From Effusibacillus dendaii (GTDB lineage: Bacteria > Bacillota > Bacilli > Tumebacillales > Effusibacillaceae), in contig NZ_AP023366.1 in assembly GCF_015097055.1 (NCBI RefSeq), forward strand, positions 2,498,001-2,562,000: DNA of 64,000 nucleotides, given 5' to 3'. The notes under the pieces are model-generated. The model searched no databases and was not told the DNA's origin. It was given only the letters and a program-made list of their open reading frames with translations. Below, one piece after another: positions 46,420 to 54,772 of the stretch (its first letter is position 1; each line of letters begins with the position of its first letter). Position numbers and translations under genes: made by a program.

Positions 46420-47454
46420 ATGAAAAATCTAATGAATCAACTTAACGAGCAAAAGCTAAAAGTTGATTTCGATTCTTATGATTTTAGTGTAAAAGAAATA
46501 ATAAACATGGTTTCTGAAGACATAATAAACATAGCGCCAGAATACCAACGTCAATTTCGTTGGGATGAAAAACGCCAATCGGTTCTCGTAGAATCTATCT
46601 TTCTAGGTATTCCCATTCCTAATTTGTTTATGGCCACAAATGCGGATGGTACTTGGGAAGTAATTGATGGAGTTCAGAGAATTAGTACTATTGTTCACTT
46701 TGCTGGCGATGAAAAAGCATTAGCAAAAGTAGGGTTAAATGCTCCACTTACCATTACGGGGTTAGAGAAATTATCAACTTTAAATGGGTTGACATTCCAT
46801 GAATTACCTAATTCAATAAAATTAAATTTTATTCTTAAACCTCTAAAAATAACAACACTCAGTGATAAAAGTGACCTTAATGTCAGATTTGACCTTTTTG
46901 AAAGGCTGAATACTGGTGGGATCAGATTAAGTGATCAAGAAATTAGGAGTTGTATATTTCGTGGTCCCTTTAATGATTTCCTGAAAGAAATGGCACAAAA
47001 AGAGGAATTTAATAAAGTTGTTAAATTGCCTAAAGAAAAAGAAAATGATGGGACACCTGAAGAATTGGTGTTGCGGTTTTTTGCATACCTTCATAATTAC
47101 CAAAATTTTGAACATAGTGTTGTGGGTTTTTTAAATGATTTTATGAAGAATGCAAGTATAAAATTTGATTATGAATATAATAGAAATTTATTTATGGCTG
47201 TTTTTTCAGAATTAGCTGTTGCGCTTCCCAATGGAATTACCAGAAGATTAAAGACAACTCCTTTTAACTTGTTTGAAGCGGTCTCAGTAGGGGCTGCTTT
47301 AGCATACAAAAAAAATGGTAAGATTGTTACAGATGGTATTGAAGAGTGGATTCAATCTTCTGAATTAAAAACGCTAACTTCAGGAGCAACGAATTCTAAT
47401 CCTAAAGTAAGAAGAAGAATTGAGTATTGTTTATCTAAATTTGAGGGTAAGTAA
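46420..47454 (+). CDS. DUF262-domain protein
   Basis: The 344-residue protein has an N-terminal DUF262 domain (ParB-like fold related to GmrS/DndB-type NTPases): PEYQRQFRWDEKRQSVLVES and IFLGIPIPNLF, with the signature DGVQR (residues 83-87) in place of the usual DGQQR, and ERLNTGGIRLSDQEIRS. The C-terminal DUF1524 His-Me nuclease of GmrSD is absent. The stop overlaps the start of the next gene by one base. DUF262 proteins are found in DNA-modification-dependent and other phage defence systems. Confidence 0.85.
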   Translation: MKNLMNQLNEQKLKVDFDSYDFSVKEIINMVSEDIINIAPEYQRQFRWDEKRQSVLVESIFLGIPIPNLFMATNADGTWEVIDGVQRISTIVHFAGDEKALAKVGLNAPLTITGLEKLSTLNGLTFHELPNSIKLNFILKPLKITTLSDKSDLNVRFDLFERLNTGGIRLSDQEIRSCIFRGPFNDFLKEMAQKEEFNKVVKLPKEKENDGTPEELVLRFFAYLHNYQNFEHSVVGFLNDFMKNASIKFDYEYNRNLFMAVFSELAVALPNGITRRLKTTPFNLFEAVSVGAALAYKKNGKIVTDGIEEWIQSSELKTLTSGATNSNPKVRRRIEYCLSKFEGK

Positions 47455-48125
47455 TGTTTGAGAATATTAAATCAGAGTCCACCAGAAGATTAATTGAAGT
47501 TAGGGAAACAATAAAATATATCAGAATTTCGGAAAATCGTAAAAGGGTTCACCCCCCCAATATTGCAATAACATCAATGAAGGGTTTGTTTTTTGTTCAG
47601 TTATATGGAATATATGAATACACTCTTAGTTCATGTATTTCAACTACCTTACAAATTATCAGTAATGAAAATATAAAAATAAGTCAGTTCAGACCAAGGT
47701 TTTTAAGTATTGCACTAAATAATGATATTGTTTCCTTAACAATGATTGGTAACGAGAAAAAATGGGAACGAAGATGGAAGTTTTTTGATTTGTTTGATCA
47801 AGATAATATTATTAATTTTCCTAATGACTTAATTCCTACGGATGGAAAGAACATAAGATATAAACAACTTGAAAGTATTTGGAATTCTTTCTCTATTCAA
47901 GAGCCCATTTTACCAAGGCCAGAGATAGGCGGTAGAATTCAGGAATTAGTAGATTTACGAAATGCTATTGCCCACGGAAATGAATCACCTTCAGAAATTG
48001 GCAAAAGATTTACTCCAGACGATCTTCAGAAAAGGTTTGAGGATATTAATGAATTTTGCACTTATTGTATTATGGTATTTCAAAACTATATCGAAAATAA
48101 ACACTATTTGAAACCAGCAACTTGA
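47454..48125 (+). CDS. HEPN-domain protein (MAE_28990/MAE_18760-like)
   Basis: The 223-residue protein ends with a helical domain carrying R169-x4-H174 (LVDLRNAIAHGNE), the RX4-6H motif of HEPN ribonucleases. The N-terminal part (SMKGLFFVQLYGIYEYTLSS) matches the core of the MAE_28990-type HEPN family known beside DUF262 genes. Start and stop overlap with the DUF262 gene, so the pair is translated together. It probably acts as the RNA-cleaving toxic effector, with the DUF262 protein as sensor or regulator. This is inference from families. Confidence 0.78.
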   Translation: MFENIKSESTRRLIEVRETIKYIRISENRKRVHPPNIAITSMKGLFFVQLYGIYEYTLSSCISTTLQIISNENIKISQFRPRFLSIALNNDIVSLTMIGNEKKWERRWKFFDLFDQDNIINFPNDLIPTDGKNIRYKQLESIWNSFSIQEPILPRPEIGGRIQELVDLRNAIAHGNESPSEIGKRFTPDDLQKRFEDINEFCTYCIMVFQNYIENKHYLKPAT

Positions 48126-48141
48126 GAAAATATTTGATTAA

Positions 48142-48179
48142 AAGAGCAGGGTTTAGTAACCTGTTCTTAATTTTTTTTG
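48142..48179 (+). terminator. terminator of the DUF262-HEPN operon
   Basis: AAGAGCAGG (48142-48150) pairs with CCTGTTCTT (48160-48168, one G-T pair), followed by eight T. Confidence 0.85.
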
Positions 48180-48289
48180 CGAAAAGTATTATAATATTGT
48201 ATAAAATTCAATTTAAAACTTGGAGGACTATATACAATGAACCCATAAGGTGAGACACAAGGAGGAGATAAATAAGTTATACGGAGGAC

Positions 48290-48479
48290 ATGGAGAAACG
48301 AAATCGATATACGGCAGAATTTAAGACGAAGGTCGTACTGGAAGTGCTGAGGGAAGAGCAGACGGTGAATGAAATTGCCGGGAAGTATGAAATCAGTCCG
48401 GTGATGTTGAGCCGGTGGAAAGGAGAATTTTTGGAGCGAGCCTCCATGGTGTTCGGACGGGAAAGCAAGGCAGCTGAAA
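48290..48479 (+). pseudogene. orfA of IS3 copy 1, 5' piece
   Basis: MEKRNRYTAEFKTKVVLEVL leads the helix-turn-helix of IS3-type OrfA; identical to the start of the copy at 52980. The gene is cut after CTGAAA (48474-48479) by the transposon and resumes at 51481. Confidence 0.82.
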
Positions 48480-48655
48480 TGTTGCCGCTGTAGCATAATG
48501 CCCGAAAGCTGACGGAATTGCCTGTCCGAGAGATGACGAATATAATGACCGTATCTCAGAAAAAGGAAAAGGATGCTTCCATTGTTCGTGTGTCTGTTAG
48601 GAGCAGACTCACCGGAAGCATCCCGCATCACAAGCTATGGTCATTGTAACAGAGT

Positions 48656-49198
48656 ATGAGTTGGTTGAGAAGAGCCCTGGTGTTTTTTGTTCGGTGTGCA
48701 GAAGCGGTTCCTTGTCCTTGTTGCGGAGATGAGCTTATTGTTATTGGAAGCCGACGGCGTAAGCTGGTAAGCAGTTGTGGAGTAAGCCGTCAGTTCATCA
48801 TACGGAGGCTTCGTTGTTCACGGTGTCGTCGGATTCATCATGAATTCCCGGATTGCATCGTGCCCTATAAACGTTATGAGTCCGAATGTATAGAGCAAGC
48901 GGTTTCCATGTCAGAAACTCTATCCGTTGCAGCAGACGACTCCACGCTGCAGCGCTGGCGACGTTGGTTTCAAGAACAGTCGACTTACTTGTTCGGATGT
49001 CTTTCATCCATCGCCATCCGCTTTGACCAAGACTCTGTGAAGCGTTCGTCCACCTCTTCACAGTCTGCACACCATAAGATTGGACACCTTGTCGGGGACG
49101 CCCCCGGTTGGCTGGCGAGAATTGTCCGCCCAATCGCCAATGCAAATTTATGGGTACATACCCGTTCTGCATTCTTGTCCATACCTTCCTTGCGATAG
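48656..49198 (+). CDS. DUF6431-like zinc-binding protein of the transposon
   Basis: The 180-residue frame has CPCCGDELIVIGSRRRK and LRCSRCRRIHHEFPDCIVPYKRYE, a double zinc-finger pattern typical of DUF6431 proteins that accompany transposases. The first 18 residues (MSWLRRALVFFV) look out of frame; ATG 48637 in another frame gives MVIVTEYELVEKSPGVF, so an early frameshift is possible. Its role is unknown. Confidence 0.6.
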   Translation: MSWLRRALVFFVRCAEAVPCPCCGDELIVIGSRRRKLVSSCGVSRQFIIRRLRCSRCRRIHHEFPDCIVPYKRYESECIEQAVSMSETLSVAADDSTLQRWRRWFQEQSTYLFGCLSSIAIRFDQDSVKRSSTSSQSAHHKIGHLVGDAPGWLARIVRPIANANLWVHTRSAFLSIPSLR

Positions 49199-49233
49199 AC
49201 TCGTCTCGAAGTCTATCAAGGAAGGTGAAATGG

Positions 49234-50585
49234 ATGAAAGATCAGAAGAAAGCCGAGGCCATCGCTGCAGAGCGGATGCAGCTTTTGTCACCGCTTTTGG
49301 CCGAAGGACTCGACCCGGCCAAGGCCAGGGAAATCAAAGCAAGGATCTGTGAGCAGACAGGACTTTCCGAGCGGACGTTGCGCCGGTATTTGGCCAAGTA
49401 CCGGCAGGACGGGTTTGCCGGTTTAAAGCCCAAAGGCAAAGGTCGACAGCCGTCGAGCCCAACCATCCCGCCGGATGTATTGGAACAAGCCATCCTGCTA
49501 CGCCGGGAAGTGCCAAGTCGAAGCGTGGCGCAGATCATTCAAATTCTGGAGTGGGAAGGCCGCGTTCAACCTGGCGAGGTTAAACGCAGTACGTTGCAGG
49601 AAAAACTCGCAGAGCGCGGCTATAGCACGCGTCATATGCGGATGTACGCCCAGTCCGGTGTCTCCGCACGGCGCTTTCAGCAGCGCCACCGCAATCGGTT
49701 GTGGCACTCGGATCTTAAGTACGGTCCGTACCTGCCTATCGGACCGGGTGGCGCCATGAAACAGGTGTTTCTGGTGACATTTATTGACGACGCGACACGC
49801 TTTGTGTTGCACGGCGAATTCTATCCGGTCATGGACAAGACCATCGTAGAAGATTGTTTTCGCAAGGCCATCCAGAAGTTTGGCGTGCCGGAAGCGGTCT
49901 ACTTCGACAACGGCAAGCAGTACCGCACGAAGTCCATGACACGCATCTGTTCCAAGCTTGGAATTCGGCTGTTGTTTGCAAAGCCCTATTCGCCGGAAGC
50001 AACAGGCAAGGTGGAGCGGTTCAATCGTGTCGTCGATGCGTTCCTAAGCGAGGTGGCATTGGAGAAGCCGAAGACGCTGGAGCGGTTAAACGAACTGTTC
50101 CAAGGTGGCTGTCGGAATGTTATCAGAACAAGCCGCATTCCGCCCTGGAGAACAAGTGCAGCCCGGAAACGGCGTATCGCAGCGACAAGAAAGCGCTCCA
50201 GTTTGTAGATCCCGTCGAACTGGCGAACGCCTTCCTGCATTGCGAAACGCGTAAAGTGGACAAATCCGGCTGTATCAGCTTCATGGACCGCAAGTATGAA
50301 GTAGGCCTTCCGTTCATCGGCTGCACGGTCGATGTCGTGTTCGACCCGGCAGATATATCGGAGCTCACCATTGAGTACGAAGGACATGCGCCGTGGACGG
50401 TGCGGGAACTTGTGATCGGCGAGCGTGCCGGGAAACGTCCGCCACTGCCGGAACATCTTGGGCCGCAACCGGCAGATACGTCAAGGCTGCTCGCTGCAGC
50501 GGAAGAGCGTAGCCGTGTGCGTAAAACACAGCAAGCTCCAGCGGTCGCCTACCGCCGGGTCAGTAAGGAGGACGGCCATGTTTAA
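49234..50585 (+). pseudogene. DDE (Mu/Tni-like) transposase, frameshifted
   Basis: ATG 49234 behind AAGGTGAAATGG starts MKDQKKAEAIAAERMQLL, two HTH regions (GLSERTLRRYLAKYRQDGF) and a DDE core with Asp in LWHSDLKYGP, Asp in YFDNGKQYR and Glu in TGKVERFN. At about 50103 one base is missing: the frame changes and the C-terminal part continues as WLSECYQNKPHSALENK in the next frame to 50585. The full protein would be about 450 residues. It overlaps the ATPase gene by 8 bp. Confidence 0.82.
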
Positions 50586-51378
50586 GTCGTTCTACGGTCT
50601 CAGCCGTTCCCCTTTCTCGCGAGACATCCCGACGAGCGAACTGTATGCATCGGTCACGTTGGAAGAAACGCTCGGGCGACTCGAATATGCCGCCGAGCGT
50701 CAATGGTTCGCTGTCGTTACCGGCGACTGCGGCACCGGAAAGACGACGACAATCCGGAAGTTCACCGAGGTACTCGACCCCGCGAAGTTCAAGGTGTTGT
50801 ATCTGTCCGACTCTAAGCTTACACCACGTCATTTCTACAAGGGGCTACTCGAACAACTTGGATGCGAATAGAAATTCTACCGAGGTGACGCCAAGCGCCA
50901 GTTGCATCGAGAGATTGAGCTCATGTGCGGCATCCACAGGCTCCAGCCGGTTGTTGTGGTGGATGAAGCTCATCTGCTCGACCGAGAGATGCTGGAAGAA
51001 GTACGCTTTCTGCTTAACTTCAGGATGGATGCGCAAAGCCCTATGGCGCTCATTCTTGTAGGACAAAGCGAGCTGTAGGATCGTCTCTCCCTTCAAGCTT
51101 ACGCCGCGATCCGCCAGCGTATCGACCTGCAGTGCAAACTGTCGCACTTCGATCGTGCGCAAGCCGAAGCCTATATCCAGCGACATATGGCCTACGCCGG
51201 AGCGGAGCATGACATATTCTCGGACGGGGCGATCGACGATATCTACCGTTACTCTAGCGGTACGGCCCGACTCATTAACAAGGTGTGTACGCACTGCCTG
51301 ATCTATGGCGCACAGAACAAACATCGCATCATTGACGATCATATGGTCAAGCGTGTTATCCAGGGAGAATTGTCTTGA
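50578..51378 (+). pseudogene. AAA ATPase (ExeA/TniB-like) with two in-frame TAG codons
   Basis: The 267-codon frame has Walker A GDCGTGKTTT, Walker B VVVVDEAHLLD and sensor LVGQSEL. ATG 50578 follows AAGGAGG. TAG stands at 50869-50871 (where relatives would have a normal residue after QLGCE) and at 51076-51078 (where Trp is expected in SELWDRL). No frameshift is needed, so two point mutations inactivated it. It would act as transposition regulator/target selector with the DDE transposase. Confidence 0.8.
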
Positions 51379-51480
51379 TTCTCCCTTATGATTATTTAGA
51401 GCCGGACAGATTGTCCGTCATCAGCAGGACAACTTACGCCGTCAACTTCTGGACATTATGCTTTAGCAGTAACACTGAAA

Positions 51481-51768
51481 AGATGAAAAGGAGCTATGAG
51501 GAGAAGCAGGAACAATTGGAGAAGCTGGTCGGCCAACTGACGCTGGAAGTCAATTGGCTCAAAAAAATCTGGCCTCTAAGACGTCCGCAAGAGAGCGGCA
51601 AGCTATGGTGGAGAGGGATCACCGGGAGATCAGCATCAAGCGCCAGGCGGAGCTTTTGGGGATCCACCGTACGAACGTGTACCGGCAGCGAGAGCCGCGG
51701 CAGGAAGCGCCGGAGAATGTGCAGTTGATGCATGAGATAGACAAATTGTACACGAAGCATCCGTATTT
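51481..51768 (+). pseudogene. orfA end and orfB start of IS3 copy 1
   Basis: The orfA coiled-coil end (MKRSYEEKQEQLEKLVGQL) resumes behind the transposon; after CAAAAAAAT the OrfB frame starts (TTG 51554: MAQKNLASKTSARERQAMV) and runs to YTKHPYF, where copy 2 begins. The catalytic core is absent. Confidence 0.8.
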
Positions 51769-51851
51769 TGTAATGCCCCCCATTGTCAAGACACAATTTC
51801 GAAAAAAATAAGTTATGTCCTCCTTCGATTGTAATGGGACGCAGGCGCGAT

Positions 51852-52717
51852 TTAAGCGACCCGCGCATGGATTTCTTCTGGCGTAGCATACCCCAACGCC
51901 TGATGTGGGCGTTCGGTGTGATAAAATCTTAGATAGGCCGTGATTGCTCTACGAAGCGCTCGTGGATTCTCGTATTCATTCAGATAGATCAACTCGTATT
52001 TGAGCGAGCGGAAGAAGCGTTCTGTACGGCTGTTGTCCCGCGCGCGGCCTTTGCCATCCATCGACACGTTCACGTGATGCTTCGAAAGCAAATCCAAGTA
52101 GTCAGGATCGTAAAATGGCTGCCCTGATCGCTGTTGATGATCTCAGGCTGACAGCGCGCCAGCGCCCGTTTCAGGCACGTCAGGACGAAGGCCTTCTCCA
52201 ACGTGCTGGAAAGCGCGTAATCGATGATTTTGCGGCTGTACCAGTCGATAATCACAAAGAGATACATAAACCCCTTGCCCATCCGCAGATACGTGATATC
52301 GACTCCCCACACCTGATTCGGGCGATCCATGTTGAGGCCGCGCAGCAGGTAGGGCCGGATGTACTGGGCATGGTACCGCTTGCTTAGATTCGGCCCCGGG
52401 TAGATCGCTTCGATCCCCATCACGCGCATCAGCCGCCGGACCCGTTTGCGGTTCACGTCCCCTCCCTGTTCCTGCAGTTTGCTTGTCATCCGCCGATAAC
52501 CGAAATACGGATGCTTCGTGTACAATTTGTCTATCTCATGCATCAACTGCACATTCTCCGGCGCTTCCTGCCGCGGCTCTCGCTGCCGGTACACGTTCGT
52601 ACGGTGGATCCCCAAAAGCTCCGCCTGGCGCTTGATGCTGATCTCCCGGTGATCCCTCTCCACCATAGCTTGCCGCTCTCTTGCGGACGTCTTAGAGGCC
52701 AGATTTTTTTGAGCCAA
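51852..52717 (-). pseudogene. orfB transposase of IS3 copy 2, frameshifted
   Basis: The first part (52717-52070) has MAQKNLASKTSARERQAM, the HTH_21 region, and the rve core Asp residues in VWGVDITYLRMGKG and INSDQGSHF. One base is missing near 52107 (FT-ILTTW where FTDPDYLDLL is expected), and the rest (52097-51852: KYELIYLNEYENPRALRRAI; FYHTERPHQALGY) is in the next frame. The copy is therefore probably inactive. It is read by -1 frameshifting from orfA. Confidence 0.85.
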
Positions 52718-52980
52718 TTGACTTCCAGCGTCAGTTGGCCGACCAGCTTCTCCAATTGTTCCTGCTTCTCCTCATAGCTCCTTTTCATCTTTTCAGCTGC
52801 CTTGCTTTCCCGTCCGAACACCATGGAGGCTCGCTCCAAAAATTCTCCTTTCCACCGGCTCAACATCACCGGACTGATTTCATACTTCCCGGCAATTTCA
52901 TTCACCGTCTGCTCTTCCCTCAGCACTTCCAGTACGACCTTCGTCTTAAATTCTGCCGTATATCGATTTCGTTTCTCCAT
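52543..52980 (-). CDS. orfA of IS3 copy 2
   Basis: MEKRNRYTAEFKTKVVLEVL and the DNA-binding helix IAGKYEISPVMLSRWKGEF are followed by a leucine-zipper-like part (EEKQEQLEKLVGQLTLEV). The open frame of 145 codons includes about 50 out-of-phase codons behind the slip site AAAAAAA; the functional OrfA is about 95-100 residues. GGAGGAC precedes the ATG at 52980. Confidence 0.85.
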   Translation of the reverse strand: MEKRNRYTAEFKTKVVLEVLREEQTVNEIAGKYEISPVMLSRWKGEFLERASMVFGRESKAAEKMKRSYEEKQEQLEKLVGQLTLEVNWLKKIWPLRRPQESGKLWWRGITGRSASSARRSFWGSTVRTCTGSESRGRKRRRMCS

Positions 52981-53137
52981 GTCCTCCGTATAACTTATTT
53001 ATCTCCTCCTTGTGTCTCACCTTATGGGTTCATTGTATTTTTCTATATCGATACGTTATCTTGAAGTTGTTAAAAACTAATCATTGAAAAGTATAAAAAT
53101 TTTCACTATTCAGTTGATTTTTTAGAGAGCATTAATT

Positions 53138-53163
53138 TATACTGATATCAGGTTATCCGTATA
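53138..53163 (+). promoter_or_regulatory. GntR-type operator upstream of the catabolic operon
   Basis: TATACTGATA-N6-TATCCGTATA is a near perfect dyad, identical except for one loop base to 61940-61965 upstream of gntR. A further palindrome GGTTAT-CCGT-ATAACC (53151-53166) overlaps its right half. Confidence 0.65.
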
Positions 53164-53194
53164 ACCTGTGATTGGCTTATAAAAAACTTCGAAA

Positions 53195-53305
53195 ATGGTG
53201 GTGGTCATTATTGATTCCAAAGCGTTATTCCCGGATCGTGTCCCCATGTACAGATGGGTAGCTGAACAACACAAAATGAAATTACGAATCATTACACAAA
53301 AATAA
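53195..53305 (+). pseudogene. truncated gntR start (36 codons)
   Basis: ATG 53195 reads MVVVIIDSKALFPDRVPMYR and then WVAEQHKMKLRIITQK. It aligns with the start of the GntR protein at 62008 (SKRSVPEGVSMYRWVAEQL) but stops where the winged helix should begin. The sequence in front is also homologous, so it is the remnant of a duplicated gntR. Confidence 0.65.
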
Positions 53306-53324
53306 TGTAGACGGAGGAATCAAC

Positions 53325-54398
53325 ATGGATATGAATACCAGAGTTTTAGAATTAGAGAAAGATACGAAAACCAAAAGCTTGGTCATTGATACCGATGTTC
53401 ACGAATCATTTGGGTCTTTAAAAGATCTGGTTCCTTATTTAAAAGAGCCTTGGAAGCGATTGTTAGAGGGGGGGAACTGGAAGGGGTTTTCTACTGATTT
53501 TTTGTATTGGTATAATCCAACTGACTGGACGTCGCAAAGTGTTTCAAGTTATAAGAGAACCCAGACCGAGTTACTCGATGAATATGATATCAGATACGCA
53601 ATTCTTACCGGTTATTTCTATCCTTCCATGTTAAAAACCCAGCGTGAATTTGCCGCCGCCTTAGCATCCGCATATAACGATTTTATGATTGAAAATTGGT
53701 TGGAAAAAGATGATCGTTTTTTCGGAAGTATTCAAATTGCACCACAAGATCCTCAATCGGCAGCTTTAGAGATTGATCGGCTTGCATCCCACCCGAGAAT
53801 GATTCAAGTCATGCTGCCGATTGATTTTAAAGCATATGGCGATCCTTATTATCATCCGATATTTGAAGCTGCGCAAAGAAACAACTTAAAAGTGGCATTT
53901 CACCATACTACGATTGCTTACAGTGGACTAGGCATTGGAAATTACTCCATTGAAAGGCATATGAATTTACCGCAGCTTACCATGGCCATGCTTACTAGTC
54001 TCATTTGCAATGGGATCTTTGATAAATTCCCGAAATTAGGATTTATCTTTCTGGAAGGCGGTTTCACTTGGGCTCCTCACTTGATTTGGAGGGCAGACCG
54101 TGAATATAAGTCACTTCGGGCGGAAGTGCCATGGGTAAAGAATCTGCCCAGTCAATATATACGTGAGCGAGTACGCCTTGCGATTCAACCAACCGAAGAC
54201 ATTAGTGCACAAGAATGGATGAAGGTGATAGAACTGATGGGGAGCGATGAAATGCTCTGCTTTGCCACAGACTATCCACACTACGATTTTGATGCACCGA
54301 CCAGAGCCTTACCTGCGGGTTTACCGGAAGATATCAAAAAGAAAATTCTCTATCAAAATGCTGGAAAATTCTACAATTTTATGAATAAAAAAGAATAA
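53325..54398 (+). CDS. amidohydrolase-2 family (ACMSD-like) protein
   Basis: The 357-residue TIM-barrel hydrolase has the first metal motif DTDVHE near the N-terminus, VAFHHTTIA (metal His) and the last catalytic Asp in CFATDYPHYDFD. The family contains decarboxylases such as aminocarboxymuconate semialdehyde, gamma-resorcylate and carboxyvanillate decarboxylase, and also hydrolases. A zinc or manganese ion is expected. ACGGAGGAATCAAC precedes the start. It heads the catabolic operon under the dyad operator. Substrate unknown. Confidence 0.85.
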   Translation: MDMNTRVLELEKDTKTKSLVIDTDVHESFGSLKDLVPYLKEPWKRLLEGGNWKGFSTDFLYWYNPTDWTSQSVSSYKRTQTELLDEYDIRYAILTGYFYPSMLKTQREFAAALASAYNDFMIENWLEKDDRFFGSIQIAPQDPQSAALEIDRLASHPRMIQVMLPIDFKAYGDPYYHPIFEAAQRNNLKVAFHHTTIAYSGLGIGNYSIERHMNLPQLTMAMLTSLICNGIFDKFPKLGFIFLEGGFTWAPHLIWRADREYKSLRAEVPWVKNLPSQYIRERVRLAIQPTEDISAQEWMKVIELMGSDEMLCFATDYPHYDFDAPTRALPAGLPEDIKKKILYQNAGKFYNFMNKKE

Positions 54399-54413
54399 AT
54401 GGGAGGGATCACT

Positions 54414-54764
54414 TTGAAACACGTTGTTTGCAAACAGACTGATGTCCAGCCAGGTGGTAAATTATTAATCAACGTTAATCGGGTTCCTGTGATTGTCGCT
54501 CGAAATTCAAGCGAGGAATGGACTGCGTTCTACGGGCGCTGCCCGCATCGTGGTGCAGATTTGAATCGAAGCTTCCTTACCTATGAAACAGCCTCTGATG
54601 AACCTGGAAAATATGAAATATGCAATGAAAATGAAATGATCCGGTGTCCTTGGCATGGTTTTGAATTCGATACCAAATCCGGCTGCACTGTCTTTAATTC
54701 AAAGCTAAAAATGAAAACATATAAGGTCTTTGTAGAAGAAGAAAATGTAGTAGTGGAATTATAG
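54414..54764 (+). CDS. Rieske-type 2Fe-2S ferredoxin
   Basis: The protein has 116 residues from TTG 54414, which GGGAGGGATCAC fits as start; ATG 54399 in the same frame is the alternative. The cluster ligands are C-x-H in GRCPHRGADL and C-x2-H in RCPWHGFEFD. It is a small soluble Rieske ferredoxin that would pass electrons to an oxygenase, or act as a cofactor protein. No oxygenase large subunit is in the window. It lies 15 bp behind the amidohydrolase gene. Confidence 0.88.
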   Translation: MKHVVCKQTDVQPGGKLLINVNRVPVIVARNSSEEWTAFYGRCPHRGADLNRSFLTYETASDEPGKYEICNENEMIRCPWHGFEFDTKSGCTVFNSKLKMKTYKVFVEEENVVVEL

Positions 54765-54772
54765 AGATTTCT

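Larger units (their letters stand above)
48480..51474 (+). mobile_element. 2995-bp DDE/AAA transposon inserted in the IS
   Basis: The left end TGTTGCCGCTGTAGCATAAT and the right end (reverse complement TGTTACTGCTAAAGCATAAT) form clear terminal inverted repeats that stay similar for about 45 bases. CTGAAA is present on both sides (48474-48479 and 51475-51480), a 6-bp target duplication. It carries a DUF6431-like protein, a DDE transposase and an AAA ATPase, the last two broken. It is higher in GC than the neighbouring accessory DNA. Confidence 0.85.
48238..51768 (+). mobile_element. IS3-family element, copy 1 (interrupted and truncated)
   Basis: The left end TGAACCCATAAGGTGAGACA starts at 48238. 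orfA is split by a 3-kb transposon (48480-51474) and orfB ends at 51768 where an inverted second copy begins; the right half and right end are gone. The element landed just behind TTGGAGGACTATATACA, which looks like a ribosome binding site of a lost gene. Confidence 0.8.
51769..53032 (-). mobile_element. IS3-family element, copy 2 (1264 bp, inverted)
   Basis: Ends are TGTAATGCCCCCCATTGTCA at 51769 and (minus strand) TGAACCCATAAGGTGAGACA at 53032; both share AGACACAA and AAATAAGTTAT a little inside. It carries orfA and a frameshifted orfB with an A7 slip site between them. It abuts truncated copy 1 in opposite orientation, with no matching target duplication. Confidence 0.82.

Noticed and set aside
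50578-51378. Readthrough or amino-acid insertion at the two TAG codons of the AAA ATPase
   Set aside because: Other genes in the window end normally with TAG, the partner transposase is also frameshifted, and the element looks decayed, so nonsense mutations explain it.
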